Below, one piece after another: positions 34,650 to 44,219 of a stretch of DNA of 64,000 nt (positions within the stretch are counted from its first letter, which is position 1; each line of letters begins with the position of its first letter). Where the stretch lies: positions 693,915 through 757,914 of the forward strand of contig CAUJNA010001757.1 in NCBI GenBank assembly GCA_963377175.1, in the 5' to 3' direction. Source of the DNA: Effrenium voratum. Taxonomy: Eukaryota > Sar > Dinophyceae > Suessiales > Symbiodiniaceae. The notes under the pieces were generated by a model. The model ran no database searches. It had not been told where the DNA came from and worked only from the letters and a program-made list of their open reading frames with translations. The position numbers were made by a program, and so were the translations under genes.

Positions 34650-36270
34650 CTCGCATGAACAGCGCTGCCGCACTGCATGGAGGGCTTGCAGCCAAATGCC
34701 TCTAGAGGCCTGGCAGGCAAAAACCCGGTCCTTTTCAAAGCAGGTGTCTGCTCAAGATGGCGCTTCAAAAAAAACCCATTTGGCCCTCTTTACCTTCTTG
34801 AACCGGCTTGCCGTTTGATTTGCATTGTCCGCTTTAGCCGCGCAAAACGTTGATCACCTAACACGCAAGAGCATCTGTGTGCCAAGTGCGGCAGCCAGTC
34901 GCGTTCCACCTCCAAGGGCGGCCAAAAGTAGCGCACCCCGAACAAACGCTCCAACTCGAGGACGCACAGAATCCGCCCATCCAGGCCTAAGGCCAGCCGA
35001 GGAAATCGTCTGAGTCTTGACAAGAGCTGCATGGCGTGCGAGCAGTTACGCGTTACACAGGCTTTTCTCGGCGCAGCCCGTCAGCCCACGGGTCAAACGA
35101 GAACTATCTCTCAGAAGTACACCTTGCAGCCATGCAGAACAATGCACGTTGTCCAGAACAGCCAGGTTTCTTTTGCAAAGTGCCTACTTCAGGGTTTTTT
35201 CGTGCAGGGTTGTGGGAAATGATCATTTCTGTGACACAACACAAAGGGCTTCCCAAAGACTATTTTCTTCATATAAAGGGGGATTCCCCTGTTTAGGTGT
35301 GATTCCAGGAAGCACAACGCCAAGCAGCTGATGGCGATGCTTGAGTCATGAGCCGCATAGAGCGCAATGGCGCTGCCGGTGCTAGGCCTCACTCAAATAA
35401 GAGCAGCTGGACGCGAGGGGAAGCTCGGAAAGAGCATGGGGAAAAATACAAATCCCACCCGTTAATGTATAATTTCATTCCTTCCCACAAAGCCACAAAC
35501 ACACGTGAATGAGGCATGCCTCAAAAAACCCCGACCTGCTGGCCCTTCGCCCCCGGTGAAGTGAAATTACGGCCAAGGAACAACTCTGAAAAGGCCTCCT
35601 GAAATCCAAAGCCATCAGCAACGGCCAGCTTGGAACGCGGGGACCAGTGCCCAACCTCGAGCGCGCACGAATTGGTGATGGATGGCGCTGGTTGGCTGAC
35701 TCCTGGGCCCCGAGTACAGCCAAACAGCAGTGCGATTCCCCCTCTCTTGGGAGTAGTTGCATCGCTTGAAGCTCAGTTGGGTCCTGAGCCCCGAACAACC
35801 TTAAAAACAAGGTTTGCCGTGCCGCCAAGCCTCCCGCTTGGCTTTGCGCTGGTAGTTTTCCCAGGCACAAGCTAAAGCGCTAGCGTTCGCGAAGCTGGCC
35901 GCCTGGGTCATAACTTGGATGTACAAAATCTATCTACAACCGTTCTGAACAAAGCAAAGACAAGATGTAAGGCGGTGCCACCGGCTTACCAAGGTAGAGC
36001 AACCAGTTGACACTTGAATGGGTATCAAAATTTCCTGGGTGGGCGCAACCACAATAAGGGCCATGTGGGTGGGCCCCCGGCATGGTTGCATTCCGCAAAA
36101 CCATGTTGGAGGGTTTTCCATTGCGCTTCATAGGCTAAAAGCAAACGGGAAACAAACAAAAACACCCCCAAACCAAAAAAAGATAACCAACCCCAAAAAT
36201 AAACAAAGGGACGCCGGGAAATGCGAGCCATTATCAAGAACTGGTGTTAAGGGAGACTATTCAACCAGAG
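34650..36270. other. No supported gene
   Basis: Minus-strand open stretches at 34790-35032 (RLALGLDGRILCVLELERLF) and 35475-35870 read fairly naturally but have no recognisable family and are open on the other strand too. Confidence 0.35.
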
Positions 36271-36280
36271 CCCTCTTTTT

Positions 36281-38115
36281 ATGCTGCCTGTGGCCCCCCC
36301 CCCAGCGGTCCATGATGACCGCAAATATATGGCACAATGCTCATGCGTAGCATGCCTGAGTGCAGAATACCAAGGCGAAGATGGATACTGGGTTGAAGAT
36401 GAGGAAGATGAGGAAGGCAACGAGGGCTTCGGCGAAGGTATTTTCTCGAAGTTCACGATGCATTTGCCGTCGTCAGGGCAGATTTTGAAAAGCGGCAAAC
36501 GAAAAGGAAGGTCATTCATCACCATCACAGAAACCCTGTCGAAGCCAGGAAAGCATCTCACTCAGGGAGAATGCTCCACAACGTAGGGCAAGATAGAGAC
36601 CAGGCTGGAAGGGAAGACCACACAAGGACAAGGGATCTACGGGTCCTACCGAGAATGCAAATTGATCACCGAGGGGTGCCGCCATGACCTCAAAGCCCAG
36701 CAACCTTCCTACACCCCACGCGCTGCAACATAGAGGATCAGCCTACAACCTCGGTACATACCGCCCGACATGAATCAGACGGAGCAACCGTGCGAGAGCT
36801 CAGTGAACGGCATGCTTCCTTGGTCCTATGGAGAGTGGAAGCGAGTCAGCTGGATGTTGACACAAGAACTCCGCCACAGATCAAACAAGCTCGGTGTGGG
36901 TGTTGCAACAGATGGACCACGTGAGCTCTACAACCTCCTCGAGTCTCTCCCGACAGCGCGCCCATCTTGCGTGGAGAAATCCCAGCATCTGAATGATGAC
37001 TTCTTTCCGAACACACTAAGACAAGAATTAAACTGGCATCCGTTTTCCAAGACACGGTGCAATCTATGCTGAACGCAAAAACAGAGATGAGATCTTTACT
37101 TCACATCGGTAGATGAGCTATCTGCCACCAAACTATCAGGTCGCCGCGAATCGGTAGCACAATCTTGACAATCTTGAGAGGAATGGCAAGATTGGACGGA
37201 CAATAGTCAAGAAGGGCTTCAGCCTCCCTGGGCAGGAAGAAAGAAGGAAGATTCGAGAATACTATGAACACGATGCACCATCCAGGCCATTCTCAGCACA
37301 GCCTTTGATTCGCCCCTGGCCCATGCTAACCGCGGGCAATGGGCTGATCAAGGCCAGCCGCCTGAAGGCAGGGTACGGCTTTCATGGGAATAGAAGAGCT
37401 CGTGTTCGCATGGCAGATTCCTTCTTTACATATTTCGAGTCAATCCCGAAAGGAAGACAAGCGAACATCATGATTGTTGCCCCCGGACTGGAAAAGGACA
37501 AGCAGCCTGCTGCCACAACAAGGGGTTCAATACCGACAGGTCGAGCCCTCTACGTCGGTCTCTGATAACTTTTTATGGTGCGTCAAGAATGGATTTCCTC
37601 TCAGGCAACGCGTCGGCCAGAAGATGGCAGAAGTGTAGCTGAGATTCAAGTGGCTGTGGAGCCATGGGCGAGTACCTGCTTACTCTGCAAGGAAGTGACG
37701 AAGGGTGATCTTCAGTCCAAAGCGAATCAACCATGGTTGCGCAGGCTCCCCCAGCACAGGTTTGACGATACGGTGGATGCCCCTGCCCTATTGCAAGTAC
37801 ACCACCCGCAACCACAAACCCACAGAAGACTTTGTCAGAGACTTCTCCAGAGAGAAAGTCTCCAACTACGGCGATAGAGGCCCGCAAAAGAAAACACCCC
37901 ACAGCGCAAGATACAGATAGAGGATCTGCGTCGTCCATCAGGTCAGTATCTCATCAGGAGTCTTTCAGGACAGGCTCCCACCTGCGATCTGAAAACAACA
38001 TCGCGAAGGTCATGGACTCATATGGCAACAGCCCATTCCGCTCTAGACCGAACGACTCACCGAGCGGAGCAGCATCTGCGCGGACACCCAAGCAGCACGC
38101 CGAAGGTTCCATTTA
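36281..38115 (+). pseudogene. Frame-broken plus-strand gene of unknown family
   Basis: Natural protein text runs on the plus strand through several frames. It starts with an N-terminal part with CSCVACLSAEYQGEDGYWVE and an acidic tract (VEDEEDEEGNEGFGEG) at 36330-36440. Next comes KYMAQCS-linked text to a stop at 36583, then a middle part near 36770-37080 (RELYNLLESLPTARPSCVEK) and a basic part at 37305-37565 (NGLIKASRLKAGYGFHGN). A hydrophilic Ser/Arg-rich tail at about 37800-38115 ends at TAA. Frame changes between parts and internal stops indicate decay. There are no RT, integrase or transposase boxes. It could be a Gag-like or accessory gene of a retroelement; I cannot decide. Confidence 0.35.
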
Positions 38116-38211
38116 ACTCTGAAGTACGCTGGTCGACTCCCTGAAGCACTTGGATCCCAAGAGGCACTACCCTTCGGTCAAGAGACAACTATAACTAGTT
38201 AGTCTCTTAAG

Positions 38212-39010
38212 GCGGAGCGGTGGGACCGAACCCACCCTGCGAAAATGACACCCTCTGCGGGGATTGGCGTGGTTGATGTGCAAAAACTGCGGACTTCTTA
38301 AGATTTCTGATTTGCGCACGCGACCCTCTGCGTGGATCGGCGTGGTCGATGTGCAAAAACTGCGGACTTCTTACGATTTCTGCGGTTCGCGCGCGACCCG
38401 CTGCGTGGACTGGCGTGGTTGATGTGCAAAAACTGCGGACTTTTCACGGTTTCCGAGGTGCGCGCACGACCCTCTGCGTGGATTGGCGTGGCGACGTGCA
38501 AAAACTGCGGACTTTTCACATCTTCTGATTTGCGCGATGACCCTCTGCTTGGATGGGCGGCCTACTTGCTATGTCATTGGCGAACTTAGGCGGTCTGCTA
38601 AGCTACTTGCAAGTTGCCTAACTTGAGTTAGTAAGCTCGCTAAGTCTGACTTGGCTACAACCTGGCTAAGTCCACTTGGCGAGTTATAGGACTTAGCTAA
38701 GTAGATGCTGAACAGTTCTAAGTAGTTAGCTAAGTCCTCTAACTGCCAAGTGGACTTAGCCACGTTGCAAGTCTGCTAAGTCAGTTAGGCAACTTGCAAG
38801 TGGCTTATAGCAAGTCGCTTAAGTTCGCCAACTACATAGCAAGTAGTCCGTCCATCCAAGTGCGTGGATTGGCGTGGTCGAAGTGCAAAACTGCGGACGT
38901 TCGCGCGCGACCCTCTGCGGGGATCGTGTGTGTCAAAGCGCTCTCGCTGTGGCCCCGCGCGAATTTGTCTTAGTCTTGGCGAACTCTCTGCGGAGATCGT
39001 GCGCGTTGAG
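38212..39010. repeat. 73-bp tandem array (interrupted)
   Basis: The unit carries GTGCAAAAACTGCGGAC, then GCGCGACCCTCTGCGTGG and TTGGCGTGGTTGAT. The word GTGCAAAA(A)CTGCGG starts at 38278, 38351, 38424, 38496 and, after an insertion, 38882. Spacings are 73, 73, 72 and 386. The last interval equals one unit plus about 313 bp, the size of the foldback element inside it. Beyond 38900 the units decay. Confidence 0.8.
38549..38860. mobile_element. Foldback/MITE-like element inserted in the 73-bp array
   Basis: The ends CTTGGATGG and CCATCCAAG are perfect inverted repeats, and the two halves remain complementary inward for about 140 bp. Matched pairs include ACTTGCTATGT with ACATAGCAAGT, CTTGCAAGTTGCCTAAC with GTTAGGCAACTTGCAAG, and GGCTAAGTCCACTTGG with CCAAGTGGACTTAGCC, ending at a short centre near 38700-38725. 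The flanks CCCTCTG and TGCGTGGATTGG rejoin to exactly the intact array unit if the element plus one copy of a 2-bp (TG) or 3-bp (TGC) duplication is removed. The element is non-coding, so movement would need a transposase from elsewhere. Confidence 0.7.
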
Positions 39011-39049
39011 GCGCTCTCACTGTGACGCCGTGCGACTTTCTTGCTCACG

Positions 39050-39135
39050 AGATGGCCTTTGGAAGTTCTCGTGGTTCGCGCGCCTTTTTTCGCAATCCCG
39101 CGGTCGCGGGTTCGAGCCCCCCCTTGGTCCGCGGC
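39050..39135 (+). pseudogene. tRNA-like relic (B box and T arm only)
   Basis: AATCCCGCGGTCGCGGGTT followed by CGAGCCCC at 39092-39120 looks like the variable region, T arm and internal B box of a eukaryotic tRNA. No matching acceptor stem or convincing A box is present upstream, and a T6 run inside would stop polymerase III. It is probably a tRNA fragment or the head of a SINE. Confidence 0.3.
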
Positions 39136-39349
39136 AGCTCCGGCTGTCGGAGAGCTTGCTCATGGAAACTTGACCCGAGCTGGCGCAGCGCACTCGTGCG
39201 TAGCGGACGCGTAGCGCTTGCGTATCGCAACTTGCACAGAGCGCTTGCGCACGCAGAGCAAGTTGCGCGGAAGACTTGGGCCGAGCACTTGCGCAGAGCA
39301 ACCCTTGCAGAAAGCTCGCAACACCGAAGCTTATCACTCACATACGGGC

Positions 39350-39712
39350 AAACTTTGCTGATATCCGCGCTAGCACACGCGCACGCACGCGCGCAAGTGC
39401 ACAGAGCTCGCAACACCGAACGAAGCTTATCAGTCACAAAAGGGGCAAACTTCGCAGATCTCCGCGCTAGCACACACGCTCTCACTCGCGCAAGTGTGAC
39501 ACACACACACACGTCGGAATTATTTGCTTTGGCTTGCTGTGGCAAGAGTTGAACAGCACACGCACACACAAACGCACACACACACACCACACACACATAC
39601 ACAACACAAAGACACACACGCGCGCGCACTCACGCACTCATGCGCGCACGCACGCGCACATGCACGCGCGCACGCACGCACGCACGCGCGCGCACGCAAC
39701 ACCAACTCTTGA
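39350..39712. repeat. CA/CG alternating array
   Basis: GCACACGCGCACGCACGC words at 39370-39400, then (CA)n at 39495-39605, then CGCGCACGCACGC words to 39700. His/Thr/Arg frames are compositional. Confidence 0.8.
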
Positions 39713-39719
39713 GCAACCA

Positions 39720-41070
39720 CTCCACTGGCATCCCTGTATGTCGGCTTGATTTGTCACCAAATCAGCTTTAGGGTTTGGATCAGCGGGGTTTAGATCAGTG
39801 AGGTTTGTTAGATAGGCAACAAACGATTCACTACCTGCTGGTCTTGTTTTGCACTTCGATTGTTTATTTCTTTTGCGACATGTATAAAGCAAGTAATACA
39901 ATATTGTCAGCGATGCCCAGTATAGTTACACAGGCTACCTAATAGCTAGCAGTCCTTTGGGTGTCTTCTTGTGTGTGAAGGGCATGTTGCCTGCTGCACA
40001 CACCTTTTCCGCACAGTCACATGGAAAAAGACCATCAGCCAGCATGCCCTTCACACTGACAGGCCTGGCAGCAGGGCTTCATTGTGTGAGGGCAAAACAA
40101 AAAGACCAACAATATGCAATACTGCACAAGACGCCCAATGCTGAAACTAATGTGCATGTTCCAAGCCTTTTCCAAGCCAGAAAAGAGAACTGCAAAAGGC
40201 ACACATTTTTGATCACAGCTTCACCCCTAGCTGTGGTCAGTCAGTCAATGACAGGTGTGTATGCACCAATTGCCCACTCGCCCCCCGTACAACCAGTGGC
40301 TCTGCACCCACCATGTCAGGCTTGCACCGATGCAAGGAAGTGCACCCTGCGCTGGTGGACCACAACTGCAAAGGTTTGCAAGAAGGCCCATTGAATGCCC
40401 CCAAGAATGTCACTGTGCGGGAGGCTTTGATCCAGGAGAACGTGTGCCTCGTCGCCGGAAGGCTAGGCAAGCAACTATTCAGCGGCTGCTCAATGACAGG
40501 GCGGCATAGGGTGATCCATGCCATGAAAAACAACAAGGCACTGAGGCTGCACATGCGGTTACCTTCAGAGACACACCGTTTGGTCACATCCCCATAGTAC
40601 TGGTTCACTGCCGAACGCTGGGTCACTGAGCGGCATAGAACAACAAAGGAGCTGCATGTGCCAAGCCAGCATAGACCCTTTTCACGTAAAGTGCCCAGGG
40701 CATTGAAGTATAGCCTGCACCCTTTCCCCCGGAGGCATCAAAGCATGTGTCAAAAGCACAGCCACTCAATCCTCGGGACAACAGCTCCCACAACCAGAAA
40801 AGAATTCGATGAAGCTGTTGAGACCACTTGAACCCATCTCCCGGTTAGCAAAGGTGCGCTGGATGAGGAGGAACATCAAGTCCACGAGAGTCACATCGGC
40901 GCTGAATTCCGGGAAGGCCACTCCGATTGAGTTGGAACCTCTGGGGCGACATTGGACATGTGCTGCACAGGAAGCGGCCACATATGAGCTTCATCACACC
41001 GAGATCAGACACTGTGGGCCTGAAAGGGTTGAACTGTCGACTGCTTGAGGTGGGCTATCAAAAACAACAA
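39720..41070 (-). other. Possible 3' exons of the 41.7-44.2 kb gene
   Basis: Two stretches read naturally on the minus strand: 40800-40985 (GVAFPEFSADVTLVDLMFLL) and 40300-40620 (ALLFFMAWITLCRPVIEQPL). The plus strand is open over the same bases (LVDHNCKGLQEGPLNAPKNV at about 40350), so the strand is not settled. If minus, they would follow the gene above it. No family recognised. Confidence 0.25.
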
Positions 41071-41727
41071 AATTTCATGAGCAAGACAATATTCAAAATG
41101 TGAAGTTCGGCCTGGCAAATGGCGCAAACTGGATGAAGTTGTTCAAAGTCATGTGGCCAAAAGCGCACTGCAAGCCCTTGGTGCTGCATATCACCTTCTT
41201 CTTCAGTGTGCTCATTGCCACCTGCTGGACCAGGCTGCCCGCAGACCTGCGGTGTTCCTACACACACCACCTGGGGGCCAGCACTTTCAGCGGGCCGAGC
41301 CCTTTTTTTTGCTGCGGCGAGGCCCAGTCATCACAGAACAAAGCACCACCAAAGGAGCACAAGCTGGCATCAGCAGACGGCGCGTCAGTCACAACAACAG
41401 GGCAAAGAACAACTCTTTTGCATCTTAGACAGAATGAATCCCAGGTCAAGTTTGAGGAATGAATCCACAAACTAGACAGCCAAGCCCATGTGCCAAACAA
41501 ACAGTGTCAAAGGCGCCCTTGTGCCTGTCAAAACCTTGCAGCAAGCATTGACCGACCATGACCCACAAACAGCAAATGTCACATGCCACATGCCGCATGT
41601 CTTATGTTGCAGCAACACAGCAACACAAGTAAGTGCAGCTGACAAGAATGATGTCACATGACATGTGCATGACACCCACACAACAGCAATGCAGTTTTTC
41701 TCCTTGCGACAGACACATGATGGATCT

Positions 41728-42598
41728 TTAGTACTGCTTCGGACGTGGCATGTCCTTGACAATTGGAGCCAGCAGCTCGTACACTGACTCCTCAATCTGA
41801 CCTGGAATTTGAGGACTTGGACATGGGAGATGTTTTTGCACAAGTGCCCACTTTTTATGCATGTGCATGGACATCAGCCAGCAAGGAAGTGCGCTGACAA
41901 AGGGCTTTGAGTATGTCCTTGTTGAGTACGGATACACAAACACACTTTCATGTTGCGACTGTACCTTGCATTCCACCTTGAAACGCCAGTCGTTGTATGA
42001 GATGCAAAATGCAAAGCCAGGTGGAGTGATCTGGTCCAGGATTTCAGCTGGAGTTCTGCACACTCTGGAACTGGAAGCTCTTGAAATTGTCACAGCTGGC
42101 TGCATCTTTGCATTTGGGCAGCTGCTGGCCGAGGGTGCATCATCAGTTGATGCAGCAACAGGCGACGGACCTGCTTCACCACATGGAGAAGCTATCGGAG
42201 GCGCATGCTCCTGGGCAGAAGGCTCAGCAGCATTGTCCAATGCAGCAGGCGCAATTGGCACATCCACTAATCTTTGTTCCTCCACCTGCGGCAACGATGC
42301 TCGAATAGACTGTGCTGGTGCTGGAGCATCTGGAGGAGCAGCTGCGGCATCACCACCAGGCTCAACTGCATGAAGTGCCTGCTCATCTTCAAGACTTTGT
42401 GAAGGTGACAGCGGTGCTGACCGACTTCTTTTCACTGATGCCACCTCTGTGTCAGCCACTGCTTGCTTGCGCTTGCGCTTTCCCTTTCCTGCACCCTTAC
42501 CTCTTGCTTTGCCATGAGTCTTGGCCTGCGCCTTGCCCTTGCCCTTGCCCTTGCCCTTGCCCTTGCCCTTTGACTGCTTCTTTGCCTTTGGCTGGCAG
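41728..42598 (-). CDS. Last clear exon: Lys/Gly tract, disordered linker, globular tail
   Basis: The exon begins after the acceptor CATGTGACAG with CQPKAKKQSKGKGKG, a run of KG repeats followed by KRKRKQ (a likely nuclear-type basic signal), then a long acidic Ala/Pro/Ser linker. The C-terminal globular part has PPGFAFCISYNDWRFKVECK near 42030-41975, then HKKWALVQKHLPCPSPQIPG and EESVYELLAPIV, ending with a TAA at 41728 or a donor (GCA/GTACTA) at the same place. From memory the tail resembles C-terminal parts of multi-copy dinoflagellate hypothetical proteins. About 290 codons are open without a break, the best frame in the window. Upstream exon: 42681-42993. Confidence 0.5.
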
Positions 42599-42680
42599 CT
42601 GTCACATGGACAAGTTGCACCGCTCAAACACACAAAAAAAAACAGAAATAACCATTGGGGCTCAAGGCGTTCCACTGCAC
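42599..42680 (-). other. Short intron (about 80 nt), possibly GC-AG
   Basis: It lies between two clean minus-strand frames. A GT donor after GCAAAGCGA would leave the frames out of phase by two. The GC two bases further on (GCGAGT/GCAGTG) joins them in frame. The acceptor is CATGTGACAG. It contains a T10 run and the CATG word typical of this region. GC-AG introns are known to be common in dinoflagellates. Confidence 0.45.
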
Positions 42681-42993
42681 TCGCTTTGCAGCAGCCTTTG
42701 CTTCAGCCGAAGATCGCTTGCGGAGCTCACGGTACTCAGTGCGCTCGTCAAGGCCAATGTTTTCAAAGAGCATGTCAACCAACAGCCCCTTGCTCTCTGT
42801 GTCTTGACCGATGCCAGCAGCAGTGGCCTTGGCGCGAGAATCAGCCTCCAGGACCTCATTGACATACTCCGTGTCATGTCCAGACGCATACTGCGCAAGT
42901 TGCTGAAGCAGCAGCTTCTTGCGGATTGTTTTTGTGGGTTTGTCATGCAAGTGAAGACAGCCGGCAAGGAAAGCCAAGTCATTGAAGGTAAAT
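42681..42993 (-). CDS. Middle exon: charged helical region
   Basis: After the acceptor CCCCCAAAAG the minus strand reads FTFNDLAFLAGCLHLHDKPT, then IRKKLLLQQLAQYASGHDTE and a Lys/Arg/Glu-rich helix (YRELRKRSSAEAKAAAKR) up to the donor at 42681. The frame is open throughout. It belongs by strand and spacing with the exons on either side. No named domain recognised. Confidence 0.45.
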
Positions 42994-43487
42994 CTTTTGG
43001 GGGTCCTCGAGGATCTCTTCAGCAGTGGCTCGGCAGGACCACGAAACACCAAAGCCCCACTGCCACACAAGCTCACATGACAACACATTCCACATTTCAG
43101 TGTTGAACACAAACACCCACTCAGCCATTGCTGAGGCATCAAGTTGAAAACAACTTGGGCCTGCCTCGCATGAGACAGGCCGGCAAAGTGTTGCCCACTT
43201 GTGCGCACCTAGCACAATGTAGCAAGCACGTGTCTCAACCTGCTGCAGAAACATGCCGTGGTGACAGAGGAGGCTCAGCAGGCCATCCTTCAGGGCAGGA
43301 ACTGAATCAGTGGGGCAGGAACATAACTGTTTGTCAACATGCCAAGTGGCTCAATAATACCCAAAGTGTGGCTCATGCAACAGTAACATGTCAGGTGAAT
43401 GTCATATGCCATATGGGTCATGGTTCTTGCAGACATGTGCTGGTCATTAGCCACTTGCTTCGCTAGCACAGTGGCCTGTATCTGAAC

Positions 43488-44215
43488 CTGCTGCTGCGAC
43501 AGCCGGTGGAGGTTGTATAAGCGCAGCCACGCCCACCCAGCTGCTGGCCGAACCAGGCTGGGCTCAGTGATTGCTGCCCAAGAGCGGTTGCCACGCTTCA
43601 GGGTCTGGCAAGATCTTTTGGGCAAACGGTGAGTGCGAGGGTTGCACCGCTGCTTTGCCTTGAATGTCTCTCTGGTTGTGTGCCAGGCCTCAAGAAATGC
43701 ATCCCTTGCAATGGCTGCTGGGTGAGGAAGGGAACGTCCTTCCAGAATGCCAGAGCTGTTAACAATGGACTGAACATTGGAAGCAGTCAATCGCTCATTT
43801 GACTGCCCCTTTTGCGCCATCCGGACCCGCCCGTGCACATCTTCGATGAGCTTGCTGCCGGCGACAGTGCGCAGCATGCTGCTGAAGAGCTCGACTGCAG
43901 GCTCGTTCAGCTGCCAGTTGGCAGATTCAAAGCCCTGCGCAAGCAATCGCGTGGGAGAGTCAATTGTGATGAGCAGGTCCTGGACCAAACTCTGGCGATG
44001 TGGTACATGTTCGGCTGTTTCAAGAGCAACAAGACAGCGGAAGTCCCGCTTCAGCTGCTGCAGTGTTGGGCCTGGATTTGGAGTCAGCACGCCTGCATAA
44101 GTCTCTGGTGGGCTGCCAGCCTTGGACAAGCTGCTGCTTCGCTGAGACAGCAGAGGCAGTGTGTAATTCCAAATCTTCTGGCAAAGCTTCTTCTCATCAA
44201 GGGATCATTCTGGAA
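43488..44215 (-). CDS. Exon with C-terminal block of a dinoflagellate multi-copy protein family
   Basis: The minus strand is open from about 44215 (KKLCQKIWNYTLPLLSQRSS) through SPPETYAGVLTPNPG, then GSKLIEDVHGRVRMAQK, SSGILEGRSLPHPAAIARDA and PAAGWAWLRLYNLHRLSQQQ, ending at a GT donor (CAGCAGCAG/GTTCAG) at 43488. The series of a PPE(T/V)YAG element, an IEDVHG element, a (S)GxLExRxxxHP element and a final WAWL helix is, from memory, a conserved order in very large repeated dinoflagellate proteins of unknown function. The same family's preceding block appears on the plus strand at 56.7-57.2 kb. No enzyme activity can be assigned. Earlier exons were not found upstream on this strand. Confidence 0.55.
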
Positions 44216-44219
44216 AGCA

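Noticed and set aside
34198..34818. 206-codon plus-strand frame
   Set aside because: Asn/Gln/Lys/Thr-rich translation of degenerate ACAACTTGCACCAAAA words with no domain.
36018..36240. Plus-strand coding with KQTKTPPNQKKITN text
   Set aside because: A-rich low complexity; the minus strand is equally open and there is no motif.
38212..38560. CRISPR-like regular repeats
   Set aside because: The 73-bp units are contiguous satellite copies without unique spacers, in eukaryotic sequence.
41190..41270. RING-like start CAICQAEL on the minus strand
   Set aside because: Only the first Cys pair is present; the remaining ligands do not follow in this or another frame.
42645..42666. Leader-like sequence ending GGGGCTCAAG (15 of 22)
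   Set aside because: It lies inside a minus-strand intron in the antisense direction and matches less well than the 60784 site.
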